Source: Algoriphagus vanfongensis DSM 17529 | GTDB lineage: Bacteria; Bacteroidota; Bacteroidia; Cytophagales; Cyclobacteriaceae | NCBI RefSeq assembly: GCF_000429465.1 | Contig: NZ_AUBX01000016.1 | Location: 340,003-404,002 of the forward strand | DNA: 64,000 nucleotides | Direction of reading: 5' to 3' | Shown here: positions 1 through 8,463 of the stretch, piece after piece | Layout of the letters: every line of letters begins with the position of its first letter | Position numbering within the stretch: the stretch's first letter is position 1 | The notes under the pieces: model-generated | The model's database searches: none | What the model was told of the DNA's origin: nothing | Seen by the model: the letters and a program-made list of their open reading frames with translations, nothing else | Position numbers and translations under genes: made by a program

Positions 1-186
1 AATCTAGGGACAGAGCAATTTGAAAGAATCTGGTCCAATGCACTATTCCTTGGAGGAGGTTACTTTGCACCATTTGGTGGAGGACGAGGCGGAGCCAATT
101 TTACCTTTCTCTACAATGTGCTCCATGATAATCTTCGCTCACCCTATGGTGAACCTTATGTAATCCGTGTGGGTTTTGTGATGTAA
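1..186 (+). CDS. C-terminal end of a probable outer-membrane protein (partial)
   Basis: The frame is open from base 1 to the TAA at 184-186, giving the last 61 residues of a protein that begins outside the window. The visible part is rich in Gly and aromatic residues (GGGYFAPFGGGRGG) and ends in alternating hydrophobic and polar residues (VIRVGFVM), as the last strand of an outer-membrane beta-barrel would. It stops 20 bases before cysE, so it may be cotranscribed with it. The family cannot be named from this fragment. A barrel protein is the best guess, but a soluble beta-rich domain is also possible. Confidence 0.5.
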   Translation, partial: NLGTEQFERIWSNALFLGGGYFAPFGGGRGGANFTFLYNVLHDNLRSPYGEPYVIRVGFVM

Positions 187-206
187 AGACCCTAAACCCA
201 TTGTAG

Positions 207-1052
207 ATGGATTCCCTGATTGATAAACTTTTCAAAGCACATACACAATGCCCAGATTGCCCATCCCCTCAAGCTATTCAGCGTTTTTTCGAGGAATTGG
301 TGAGTATTCTTTTTCCTGAATTTAATTCTGAGAGAATCCGGGAAAAAGAGGAAATCCAAGGAAGGTTGGAGGAACTGAAATTTACCTTTACAGCGATATT
401 GGATAGAAATCCTCAATTGCATGAAGGCACAGGGAAAGAATTAGCCGATCGCTTTTTTGACTCGCTGGAGCGAATATTTGATTGGCTTCAGCTCGATGTT
501 GAAGCGATGTTTGCGGGAGATCCAGCAGCCAAATCGCGTACTGAAGTTATCCGCTCCTATCCTGGTTTTTTTGCTATCGCAGCTTATCGGATCGCTCACG
601 AGCTACATCGATTGGGGATCAAATTGATTCCGCGTATGATTACCGAGTTTGCACATAGTCGTACCGGTGTGGATATCCATCCGGGGGCCAGCATTGGTCG
701 CTATTTTTGCATAGATCATGGGACTGGAGTGGTAATCGGTGAGACCTGCGTGATCGGTGAGCATGTAAAAGTCTATCAGGGAGTAACGCTAGGAGCTCTT
801 AGTGTGGATAAAGCAGATGCCGATCTCAAACGCCATCCGACCATCGAAGATGAGGTAATTATTTATTCAGGCGCGACGATTTTGGGTGGAAAGACACTGA
901 TCGGAAAAGGCAGTATTATCGGTGGCAATGTTTGGCTGACTCGTTCCGTGCCAGCTGGGTCCAAAGTTTATTACCAATCTCAGATGTATCATGCAGGGAC
1001 AGAGGTGACGGACCGATATATCTTTAAAAACGACCAAAATGAAGCTATTTGA
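207..1052 (+). CDS. cysE: Serine O-acetyltransferase
   Basis: Acetylates L-serine with acetyl-CoA to O-acetylserine, the first step of cysteine synthesis in the cytoplasm. The 281 residues have a helical N-terminal region (about 1-150), including the family block DPAAKS (105-110) before FFAIAAYRIAH. A left-handed beta-helix of hexapeptide repeats follows, with TGVDIHPGASIG (153-164) and DHGTGVVIGET (170-180). His171 in the latter is the expected catalytic histidine. Length is close to the 273 residues of E. coli CysE. The ATG at 207 gives a full-length N-terminus. The stop overlaps the start of cysM by 14 bases, which suggests translational coupling with the enzyme that uses its product. Confidence 0.95.
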   Translation: MDSLIDKLFKAHTQCPDCPSPQAIQRFFEELVSILFPEFNSERIREKEEIQGRLEELKFTFTAILDRNPQLHEGTGKELADRFFDSLERIFDWLQLDVEAMFAGDPAAKSRTEVIRSYPGFFAIAAYRIAHELHRLGIKLIPRMITEFAHSRTGVDIHPGASIGRYFCIDHGTGVVIGETCVIGEHVKVYQGVTLGALSVDKADADLKRHPTIEDEVIIYSGATILGGKTLIGKGSIIGGNVWLTRSVPAGSKVYYQSQMYHAGTEVTDRYIFKNDQNEAI

Positions 1053-1917
1053 ATTGATAGGGAATACTCCTCTTGTAGAGCTGGAGCATATCCCCACCAA
1101 TCCCGGAGTAAAGATTTTTTGCAAAATGGAAGGGCAAAATCCAGGCGGTAGCGTCAAAGATAGAGCTGCTTATAATATGTTGCGGTCAGGACTTGAGCGT
1201 GGCGATATACATCCCGGAGATAAATTGGTCGAAGCGACAAGTGGTAATACAGGTATTGCTTTGGCAATGGTGGCTAAAGTACTTGGTTTGGATATGACTC
1301 TGATCATGCCGGACAATTCTACTCGTGAAAGAGTTCTATCGATGGAGGCCTATGGTTCAAAAGTGATCCTAACGCCTGCTGCACAAAGCATTGAATATTC
1401 CAGAACTTTGGCAGAGCAAATGCGGGATGAAGAAGGCTACTTTATGCTGGACCAGTTTGCCAATCCTGACAATTACATGGCACATTATCATACCACAGGC
1501 CCAGAAATCTGGGAAGATACTGATGGGAATATCACACATTTCGTGTCTGCCATGGGGACTACAGGGACGATCATGGGAGTGTCCAAATACCTCAAGGAGA
1601 GAAATTCTGATATTCAAATCGTAGGCACGCAGCCAACGGATGGCTCCAGTATTCCAGGAATCAGGAGATGGTCGCCAGATTTTTTACCCAAAATTTTTGA
1701 TCCAAGTCGAGTAGATCAGGTCATCGACGTGAGTCAAGAACAGGCGACAGAGATGACTCGCCGCATGGCTCGGGAGGAGGGAATCCTCGCAGGAATGAGT
1801 AGTGGTGGTGCGCTCTTTGCAGCAATTGAACTCTCCAAAACCCTTAAAGAAGGCCTTATCGTCTGCATTACTTGCGATCGCGGAGACCGCTATTTGAGTT
1901 CTGATTTATTTGGGTGA
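1039..1917 (+). CDS. cysM: Cysteine synthase, CysM type (O-acetylserine sulfhydrylase B)
   Basis: PLP enzyme that replaces the acetyl group of O-acetylserine with sulfide, or with thiosulfate in characterised CysM enzymes. Lys40 in GGSVKDRAA is the PLP lysine. TSGNTG (67-72) binds the substrate carboxylate, GTTGTI (173-178) cups the PLP phosphate, and SSGGA (254-258) contacts the pyridine nitrogen. The segment GSSIPGIRRW and the C-terminal DRGDRYLSS are CysM-like rather than CysK-like. 292 residues is normal for CysM. It overlaps cysE by 14 bases. Thiosulfate use is inferred from subfamily only. Confidence 0.93.
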   Translation: MKLFELIGNTPLVELEHIPTNPGVKIFCKMEGQNPGGSVKDRAAYNMLRSGLERGDIHPGDKLVEATSGNTGIALAMVAKVLGLDMTLIMPDNSTRERVLSMEAYGSKVILTPAAQSIEYSRTLAEQMRDEEGYFMLDQFANPDNYMAHYHTTGPEIWEDTDGNITHFVSAMGTTGTIMGVSKYLKERNSDIQIVGTQPTDGSSIPGIRRWSPDFLPKIFDPSRVDQVIDVSQEQATEMTRRMAREEGILAGMSSGGALFAAIELSKTLKEGLIVCITCDRGDRYLSSDLFG

Positions 1918-1930
1918 ATAAGTTCAGTAT

Positions 1931-2000
1931 TGTTGGAAGTGTGCGATTCTCAATGCCCACTGCTTTAGTTGTGTGTGGGCAAGGATTGAAATCCAACACT
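1931..2000. terminator. Long imperfect hairpin between convergent genes
   Basis: Between the converging cysM and the sugar isomerase gene there are nested inverted repeats. The inner arms are TGCCCAC (1954-1960) and GTGGGCA (1975-1981). The outer arms are GTTGGA (1932-1937) and TCCAAC (1992-1997), with further partial pairing between them. There is no clear U-tract on the plus side. The position suggests a bidirectional terminator, but this is inferred from structure and context. Confidence 0.4.
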
Positions 2001-2007
2001 CCCTATC

Positions 2008-2919
2008 TCAAAAAAACTGCTTCATCTTAGCCAAGCCAGTTTGAGCGACTACATCGGCATCCATGCGGTAAAGGCTGGGATTGAATAGCTCCAAGGATAA
2101 ATACTTTTCGCCACCCATAGTGGTCAGTGTCTCTACCACTTCTCCAATAGGAGCTACGCCATCTCCAGGATAGATTCGATGCTTATCTTCTTGCTGTTCT
2201 CTCGGAAGTGTATCAGCAAAATCATTGAGATGAAATACCTCGATGGCATTGCCATTGATCAGTTTCAGTCCTTCAAAGCCTGACCCTCCACGAAAGAGAT
2301 GATAGATGTCAGGCAAAAGTCTGGCATCCGCATCATTGGCCATGGCAGCTACGGCCAATGCTTGACCAAGTTGATGAAAAGGCGGAAAGGCTCCCCAAAA
2401 CTCCAATTGCGGCATACAGCCTGTCTTTCTTCCCAGTTCCAAAAGCCTAGCATATTTTTCTCCCGCCTCAAATAGATCCACGGGAGCCTCTGCACCGATG
2501 GCCGGAGCTGCTACTCTAACGCAGCCAATTTCAGCAAGCTGATTCATTTCTACCTCGATTTGCTCAAATCCCTGTTTGCTTTTCGCAGGATCCTGGGCCA
2601 TCCAAGTGGCAAAGCCAATAGCATTGATAGCTTCAATTCCTGCATCCCGTAGCTCCTGTTTGAGATTGCTCAAGCTTTTGCCCGATTCCAAATACTGGTT
2701 GAGTTCCATGATCCAAAGCTCTATTCCGTCATACCCGGCCCGCGCGGCGACTTCGATCATTTGTGAAAGCGAAAGCTTTTGACCGCGAATGGTGCTTGTA
2801 TTGAGTGAAAACTTAAACTGAGAAGGTGCTTTTTCTTTCGCTTGCGCAAAAGCTAAAGGAGAACCGGCGAGAGCAGAGGAAAGAGCGAGGGTTTTGAGAG
2901 CTTTTCTACGGGTGGTCAT
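2008..2919 (-). CDS. Sugar phosphate isomerase/epimerase family protein (TIM barrel, Tat-type signal)
   Basis: 303 residues of the xylose-isomerase-like TIM-barrel family (AP endonuclease 2 superfamily). The N-terminus (TTRRKALKTLAL followed by a hydrophobic stretch and AFAQA) looks like a twin-arginine signal with cleavage near residue 27, so the protein is probably periplasmic or exported. Family-like segments are GYDGIELWIMEL, LEFWGAFPPFH, LPDIYHLFRGG and VFHLNDFAD, whose acidic and His residues would bind a divalent metal. Substrate is unknown. Relatives are often found with Gfo/Idh/MocA oxidoreductases and DUF1080 proteins, both of which occur later in this window. It is divergent from the hypothetical gene at 3031. 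Confidence 0.8.
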   Translation of the reverse strand: MTTRRKALKTLALSSALAGSPLAFAQAKEKAPSQFKFSLNTSTIRGQKLSLSQMIEVAARAGYDGIELWIMELNQYLESGKSLSNLKQELRDAGIEAINAIGFATWMAQDPAKSKQGFEQIEVEMNQLAEIGCVRVAAPAIGAEAPVDLFEAGEKYARLLELGRKTGCMPQLEFWGAFPPFHQLGQALAVAAMANDADARLLPDIYHLFRGGSGFEGLKLINGNAIEVFHLNDFADTLPREQQEDKHRIYPGDGVAPIGEVVETLTTMGGEKYLSLELFNPSLYRMDADVVAQTGLAKMKQFF

Positions 2920-3030
2920 GATGGGATTAGGTTGGATGGATATTTTTTCCTTTCAAATCGAAAACTTGCCTTTCTAAACATAATTCGAAAAAAGTCGTTT
3001 TCAAATGTTCATTCGCGTGTATTTTTACCC

Positions 3031-3750
3031 ATGGTTAAAATCATTTTTTATCTGGGACTTCTGGTGCTATCCATGGGGTCCGTTCTAGGCCAACAGTTGG
3101 CAAGTACTAGTGGCAATCTGGAGCAGTATAAAGAAGAACTTCCTTTTTTTCAAGAACTGATTACAGGAGGACAGTATCAGGATCCGCCATCCAATTATGA
3201 TGGGGATCCTTTCTATCTAAGTAAAACATTTGAGCTAGGAGGACTGCGAATCAACCAAATTTACTACCCAGAGGTCTATTTGCTCTATGATATCCGCTAT
3301 GATCAGGTGCTCACGATCCATCCTGTTTTTTCAGAAAAGCTTTTGATCAATCCTGAAAAAATCAATGAATTCAGGCTGAATGATGGGAGTGTTTTTCAAA
3401 AATTGGATGGAAATGAATCTTATTCTCATCACAAAAAGGGATTTTACCAAGTGCTAGAAGAAGGTCGCTTTACATTGGTTTCCAAGCATTATAAAGCGGT
3501 GAAAAAATCCACTGAGATCGGAAAGACGATGGGAAGCTATGAAGAGTTTGAGGATTTTTTTCTGGTGGATACCGAGGGATTTCATCCAATTAAAACAAAA
3601 AAACAGGCTATCAAACACCTCAGGGTGTCCAAAAAACTGGTTCGGGAGAAGTTGACCAAAAACAAAATTTATTTCAATCAAAACAAAGAGCTCTTTTTAA
3701 AGGAGCTCGTATCAGTAGCCAATCAGCATGCGTCGAGTATTCAGGAATAA
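3031..3750 (+). CDS. Secreted protein of unrecognised family, copy 1
   Basis: I do not recognise this family. The start at 3031 is chosen because it gives a clean signal peptide (hydrophobic residues 5-16, cleavage after SVLGQ); the upstream in-frame ATG at 2932 would add 33 residues in front of it. The mature part, about 215 residues, is clearly homologous to the protein at 5015. Both share YKEE-P-FQELITGGQY near the N-terminus, QVLT-HP, KLLINPEK, and a basic C-terminal third. It overlaps the following DUF4249 gene by 23 bases, so the two are probably translated together. By context it is a periplasmic or surface partner of DUF4249/TonB systems; that role is inference. Confidence 0.75.
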   Translation: MVKIIFYLGLLVLSMGSVLGQQLASTSGNLEQYKEELPFFQELITGGQYQDPPSNYDGDPFYLSKTFELGGLRINQIYYPEVYLLYDIRYDQVLTIHPVFSEKLLINPEKINEFRLNDGSVFQKLDGNESYSHHKKGFYQVLEEGRFTLVSKHYKAVKKSTEIGKTMGSYEEFEDFFLVDTEGFHPIKTKKQAIKHLRVSKKLVREKLTKNKIYFNQNKELFLKELVSVANQHASSIQE

Positions 3751-4906
3751 TGAGTTGAGAGTATGGGCTTTGCTAGGCAGTCTAGTGCTAGTAGGAGCTT
3801 GCAAGGAAGTATATGATCCGGAGTTATCTGCTACGGAAGAGAGGATTTTGGTAGTGGAGGGGTATCTCGATACGGATGGAGTGCCGAGTGAGTTGAGCTT
3901 GAGTTATACAGTGGGTACGCAAGAGGAAGTGGAGACGTTTCCGGCTGTGACAGGGGCTAGAGTGCACCTTGAAAGCTCCTCAGGGCAGCGGTATGAATTA
4001 AGTGAGTTGGGTCAGGGGAAGTATGGATTTGCCAAGGATATTCCAGAAAATGAAGTGTATAATCTCAAGATCCAGCTGATTAATGGGTATAGCTATACCT
4101 CTGAAGAGCTCAAGCCTTTGGCAAGTACCGATATTTTGGATATTGGATTTGAAAAAAGTGAAGAAGGAGTAGAGATTTTTATTACTACCCAAGGAAATGA
4201 GCAAGTGGATAATTTTCTCTGGACATATGAGGAAACTTGGGCATTCAAGCCTCCTTTTCCCAACAATGTCAAATATGATATTGAAAGCAAAAATGTCGTA
4301 GAAAGAAGCCCGGAAGAGAAAATGGATCTTTGCTATTTGTCTATTCCCAATTCGGATTTGGTGTTGGAGTCTTCTTCGCGATTTGAAGACAATTTGGTTT
4401 TCAAGCAACGTATCAGAGAGATCGCTCCGGGAGATGAGCGACTGACCGAGCGCTATAGTATATTGGTGACCCAAAAAGCACTGACCCCCAATGGCGCAGA
4501 GTTTTGGGAGATTTTGAGGAGAAATACAGATGATATCGGGACGATATTCAGCCCACTGCCGACACAGATTCGTGGCAATATGGTTCATGACCAAGATCCC
4601 GATACTCCAGTGATAGGACACGTTGGCTTGGGAAAAGTCAGTCAGAAAAGGCTTTTCATTGACATCACAGAGGTGTACCCTTGGCAAGCGGATGTCCCCG
4701 AATATTTTGGGTGCAGTACTGGTTTAGATACGGTATTTGTTCAGGACTATGAGCAGGAGTTTCGCTTTTCCAATAAATACCCGACTTATCCGATCTATAA
4801 TCAAAATGGCCTAGAGCCGATCGGTTATCTCTACTCCACTGAGATCTGTGTGGACTGTAGGCTGAGAGGTACGAATGTCATGCCGGACTTTTGGGAAGTG
4901 CGGTGA
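3728..4906 (+). CDS. DUF4249 family lipoprotein, copy 1
   Basis: 392 residues matching the Bacteroidetes DUF4249 family. The N-terminal helix ends in a lipobox (LVGAC, Cys about 25), so it should be a lipoprotein of the cell envelope. Typical segments are ILVVEGYLDTDG after the lipid Cys, the internal DDIGTIFSPLPTQI, and the C-terminal CVDCRLRGTNVMPDFW with paired cysteines. DUF4249 proteins usually follow a TonB-dependent receptor; here the gene follows the unknown family protein directly (23-base overlap) and no receptor lies between them. It is a paralog of the protein at 8463. Function is not established; surface partner of a receptor is the inferred role. Confidence 0.88.
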   Translation: MRRVFRNNELRVWALLGSLVLVGACKEVYDPELSATEERILVVEGYLDTDGVPSELSLSYTVGTQEEVETFPAVTGARVHLESSSGQRYELSELGQGKYGFAKDIPENEVYNLKIQLINGYSYTSEELKPLASTDILDIGFEKSEEGVEIFITTQGNEQVDNFLWTYEETWAFKPPFPNNVKYDIESKNVVERSPEEKMDLCYLSIPNSDLVLESSSRFEDNLVFKQRIREIAPGDERLTERYSILVTQKALTPNGAEFWEILRRNTDDIGTIFSPLPTQIRGNMVHDQDPDTPVIGHVGLGKVSQKRLFIDITEVYPWQADVPEYFGCSTGLDTVFVQDYEQEFRFSNKYPTYPIYNQNGLEPIGYLYSTEICVDCRLRGTNVMPDFWEVR

Positions 4907-5014
4907 GATGAAAGGCATTGATAGTGAAGTCGATGAACATATACTAAGATGAAGCATAGCTGTATTATTTTGTAAATGGTCACAAGTAGTCAAAGGAGAT
5001 TTGTATTTTACATC

Positions 5015-5722
5015 ATGTGGAAAATTGGCTTTTCTGGTGTATTGCTGTTACTGATTCCTTTGGGGGCAAAGGCACAGGTAGTCTCAGATTCGCTGCAATA
5101 TTTGGCGAGTTACAAGGAGGAGATTCCCTACTTTCAGGAGCTGATCACTGGGGGGCAGTATGAGGAAGTGGCGAAGACGATAGAGGGACATCCATTCTAC
5201 GAGTCTCGCCAGTTTGAAAATGGAAGCTTACAGATCAATGGGATTACTTATCCACAGGTGCCTTTGCTGTATGATTGCTATCGGGATCAGGTACTGACTT
5301 TTCATCCGATCTATAGGCAGAAGCTACTGATCAACCCAGAAAAGGTGGATCAGTTTGAGCTGTCAAACGGAGAGCGGTTTCGTTTCTTTGAAGGAAATCG
5401 AAACTATGCCCATCATCTAAATGGACTGTACAAAGTGCTGAATACCGGTGAGGTTTTGGTTTTGGTCAAAGAGTATAAATCCACCAAGGATAAGAATGAT
5501 GTCAGCAAGTATACTGATGTCTTTCTGGATAAAAGCGATTATTTTCTCTGGACGGCTGGTCATTTCTACCCCATCCAAAAGGCCCGGCAACTAGGAGATG
5601 TGCCAGATATGAATTATAAGGTGCTAAAAAAAGAATTGAAAAAAAGAGGGCTGAGATTTAAGTCTCAGCCAGAAACATATTTAACTCAGGCGGTAGAGAT
5701 CTCCGCTCGGCAGACAAAATGA
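5015..5722 (+). CDS. Secreted protein of unrecognised family, copy 2
   Basis: 235 residues, paralog of the protein at 3031 and in the same order relative to a DUF4249 gene. The ATG at 5015 is preferred over the in-frame ATG at 4976 because it starts a normal signal peptide (FSGVLLLLIPLGAKAQ) and because the upstream sequence TGTATTTTAC resembles the one in front of the first copy. Shared blocks are YKEEIPYFQELITGGQY, GHPFYES, LLYDCYRDQVLTFHP and KLLINPEK. It overlaps the TonB-dependent receptor gene by 4 bases (ATGA). Likely exported; function unknown. Confidence 0.78.
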   Translation: MWKIGFSGVLLLLIPLGAKAQVVSDSLQYLASYKEEIPYFQELITGGQYEEVAKTIEGHPFYESRQFENGSLQINGITYPQVPLLYDCYRDQVLTFHPIYRQKLLINPEKVDQFELSNGERFRFFEGNRNYAHHLNGLYKVLNTGEVLVLVKEYKSTKDKNDVSKYTDVFLDKSDYFLWTAGHFYPIQKARQLGDVPDMNYKVLKKELKKRGLRFKSQPETYLTQAVEISARQTK

Positions 5723-8463
5723 TAAACCCAACGAATAAAGTCTGTTTACTAGTCTTGCTTTGGATCATGGGCGGGACGGTAGCTTTTGCGCAGACATCTA
5801 CGGAGCCACGTATCAGTGGTTTTTTTCCGGGAGTATCTTTCCAGCGTTTTGTAGATAGAGTGGAAGAAGATACTCCGTATCAGTTTTATTTCAGATCAGA
5901 AGAAATTGCCGGTTTGACTGTCAATCTCCAAGCAGATCAGAGTCAATTATCAGATTTGCTGGATGCAATTTTCCAAAATACAGACATGAAATATTCCTTC
6001 GGTCCGGAGTATGCTGTATTTGTTTCCCGAGGACAAAAGCTCCAAACCCAACTTACGGATGGATTTTTTAGAAATATCAGCAGTGGAGCAGAAGAACTCG
6101 GGGAAGGAGTAGATGAAGCCTTTGTCCGAAACAATCGCTTTGTCATAGGTGAGCTTTCTCCGGGAAAAAACACGGCCACACTTCGTGGAAGCATCAGCAG
6201 TCTGGAGAGCGGAGAGCTTATTTCAGGAGCTATCGTTTTCGAGAAAATAGATTTTACCCGATCAGTGACTGATGTGGAAGGAAACTACGCGATCACCCTC
6301 CCTGTCGGAAAGCACACCCTGTATGTCCAAAATCTCGGTGGCTATGTGGAGCAGAGACTGATCGATCTGAGAGGAGATGGTCGTCTGGACATGGCTGTAG
6401 GCGAAAGCATCTATTCTCTCAGTGAAGTAGTGGTCAATTCCGGGGCAATTAGTCATATTACTCGGCCAGAGATGGGAGTTCAGAGTCTGTCTGTGAGCGA
6501 GATGAAAAAGCTTCCAGCAGTACTTGGTGAGGTAGATGTTCTGAAGGGGATTTTGATTTTGCCGGGTGTGAATACCGTAGGGGAAGCCAGTGTCGGATTC
6601 AATGTACGTGGAGGAGCTGCGGATCAGAACTTGGTATTGTATGAAAATTCGACTCTGTTTAATCCATCGCATTTGTTTGGTTTCTTTTCATCTATCAATG
6701 CCGATGCAGTCGAAGGAGTAGAGCTTCACAAAGCAGGGATTCCAGCCCGATATGGAGGGAGGCTTTCTTCTGTGTTGGAGATTCAGCCCAAATTTGGGAA
6801 TTCAGAGAAAATCGGTGGCAGTGGAGGGATAGGCCCTTTAACGAGCAGGCTCAGTTTAGAGGGGCCTTTGGGGAAAAACACCACCTTTCTAATAGCTGGC
6901 CGGACTACCTATTCCAATTGGGTACTGGATTGGCTGGAAGATAGAGCAGATTTCAACGCCAGTCGAGCCAATTTCTATGACCTCAATCTCAACCTGAAGC
7001 AGCGCTTTGGTGAAAATGATGTCTTTGAGCTGACAGGATATTTCAGCAAGGACCAGTTCCAGTTTGACCCGGATACGGTTTACGGTTATCAAAATCAGAA
7101 TTTTGCTGCCAAATGGACCCATTATTTCAACGAGCAGCTGGAAGCAAGTTTTTCAGGCGGTGTAGATGCTTATGACTTTGATATCACTGGAGAGGATAAT
7201 CCGCTGAATTCGTATGAGTTTGGTTTTGGGATGAATCAGACCTTTGCCAAGGTAGATTTCTTGCAGGATTTCGATGAGCGTCATCGCTTTCAGTATGGTA
7301 TTCATCTTAATTACATCGAGCTCAGACCAGGTAAAATTAGGCCTTATGGAGAAGAGTCCATTGTGGTTCCGGATGAGGTGGAGCAGGAGCAGGCTTTGGA
7401 GACCTCGCTCTATTTCTCAGATGAATTTGAGATCAATGATCTCTGGATGGTCAGTGGAGGCTTGAGGTATAATCTCTACAATTATCTAGGTCCTCAGACG
7501 ACATTTACCTATCCGGATGGTTCATCACATGGAGAGTCAGATGTCACAGGGGAGACCACACATCCTTCGGGCGAGTTTATCAAGACCTATCACGGGCCTG
7601 AATTCAGGATCTCGGCCAGGTATACTTTGAATAATCAATCATCCCTCAAAGCAGGTGTGAATTCGATGCGTCAAAACATTCACCTTTTGAGCAATACGTC
7701 TGTGATATCACCGACAGATACCTGGAAGCTGAGTGACGAATTTATCCGGCCTCAGACGGGAATCCAATATGCGGTGGGTTATTTCAGAAACATGGCCATG
7801 AACACACTCGAGTTTTCTGCAGAGATGTATTATAAAAGCATGAAAAATCTGCTCGATTACCGTTCAGGTGCTTCCATTATTCTTAATGATGATGTGGAGC
7901 AAGACGTGCTCAACACAGATGGGAAAGCGTATGGGGTAGAATTGTTTTTGAAGAAAAGTACCGGACGTCTCAACGGCTCGGTTTCGTATACTTACTCTAG
8001 GTCCTTGCTCAGTACCAGCAATGAGGAGCAAAAAGAGAAAATCAACGATGGTGCGGAATATTCCAGTAACTATGATCAGCCACATCATGCTGTCTTGATA
8101 CTCAACTACGAGGTAAGCAAGCGTTTCAATGCGACATTTTCCGGGAATTATAGTACAGGAAGACCAATCACATTGCCTGTTTCCAAATTTGTCTACGGAG
8201 GAAGCGAGCGAGTGTATTTTACGGACAGAAATGCGCAGCGAGTTCCGGATTATCTCAGATTGGATTTTTCAGTGAATCTGGAAGGAAATCATAAGGTCAA
8301 CAAGTTGGCACATTCCTCCTGGTCCTTTGGCGTATATAATATTTTGGGACGCAGCAACCCTTATTCGGTTTATTTTGTGCCAGAGGGAGGCAAACTGCAA
8401 GGTTATAAATTGTCGATTTTCGCTGATCCTATTCCCTTCATTACCTACAATTTCAGATTCTGA
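5719..8463 (+). CDS. TonB-dependent receptor with STN and carboxypeptidase-regulatory-like domains
   Basis: 914-residue outer-membrane receptor. In order: signal peptide (1-25, ending AFAQ); an STN-like domain (about 30-110, FQRFVDRVEEDTPYQFYF); a carboxypeptidase-regulatory-like beta sandwich (about 150-225, GSISSLESGELISGAIVFE); a plug (about 245-365, with KLPAVLGEVDVLKGI, GVNTVGEASVGFNVRGG and ARYGGRLSSVLEI); then a 22-strand-type barrel ending in aromatic FITYNFRF. STN domains can signal to an anti-sigma factor, but no FecR or ECF sigma gene is nearby. It overlaps both neighbours (4 bases upstream, 1 base downstream with DUF4249). The transported substrate cannot be read from the sequence. 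Confidence 0.93.
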   Translation: MINPTNKVCLLVLLWIMGGTVAFAQTSTEPRISGFFPGVSFQRFVDRVEEDTPYQFYFRSEEIAGLTVNLQADQSQLSDLLDAIFQNTDMKYSFGPEYAVFVSRGQKLQTQLTDGFFRNISSGAEELGEGVDEAFVRNNRFVIGELSPGKNTATLRGSISSLESGELISGAIVFEKIDFTRSVTDVEGNYAITLPVGKHTLYVQNLGGYVEQRLIDLRGDGRLDMAVGESIYSLSEVVVNSGAISHITRPEMGVQSLSVSEMKKLPAVLGEVDVLKGILILPGVNTVGEASVGFNVRGGAADQNLVLYENSTLFNPSHLFGFFSSINADAVEGVELHKAGIPARYGGRLSSVLEIQPKFGNSEKIGGSGGIGPLTSRLSLEGPLGKNTTFLIAGRTTYSNWVLDWLEDRADFNASRANFYDLNLNLKQRFGENDVFELTGYFSKDQFQFDPDTVYGYQNQNFAAKWTHYFNEQLEASFSGGVDAYDFDITGEDNPLNSYEFGFGMNQTFAKVDFLQDFDERHRFQYGIHLNYIELRPGKIRPYGEESIVVPDEVEQEQALETSLYFSDEFEINDLWMVSGGLRYNLYNYLGPQTTFTYPDGSSHGESDVTGETTHPSGEFIKTYHGPEFRISARYTLNNQSSLKAGVNSMRQNIHLLSNTSVISPTDTWKLSDEFIRPQTGIQYAVGYFRNMAMNTLEFSAEMYYKSMKNLLDYRSGASIILNDDVEQDVLNTDGKAYGVELFLKKSTGRLNGSVSYTYSRSLLSTSNEEQKEKINDGAEYSSNYDQPHHAVLILNYEVSKRFNATFSGNYSTGRPITLPVSKFVYGGSERVYFTDRNAQRVPDYLRLDFSVNLEGNHKVNKLAHSSWSFGVYNILGRSNPYSVYFVPEGGKLQGYKLSIFADPIPFITYNFRF

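Noticed and set aside
2932..3030. N-terminal extension of the first unknown secreted protein
   Set aside because: It would put 33 residues in front of a good signal peptide; the paralog at 5015 also starts at the signal peptide.
3998..4687. Long open frame on the minus strand opposite DUF4249 copy 1 (229 codons)
   Set aside because: Antisense shadow of a clear DUF4249 gene; no family resemblance and no start signal.
5719..8463. STN domain implying a FecIR-type regulatory system
   Set aside because: No ECF sigma or anti-sigma gene lies in the cluster, so regulation of this kind cannot be supported here.
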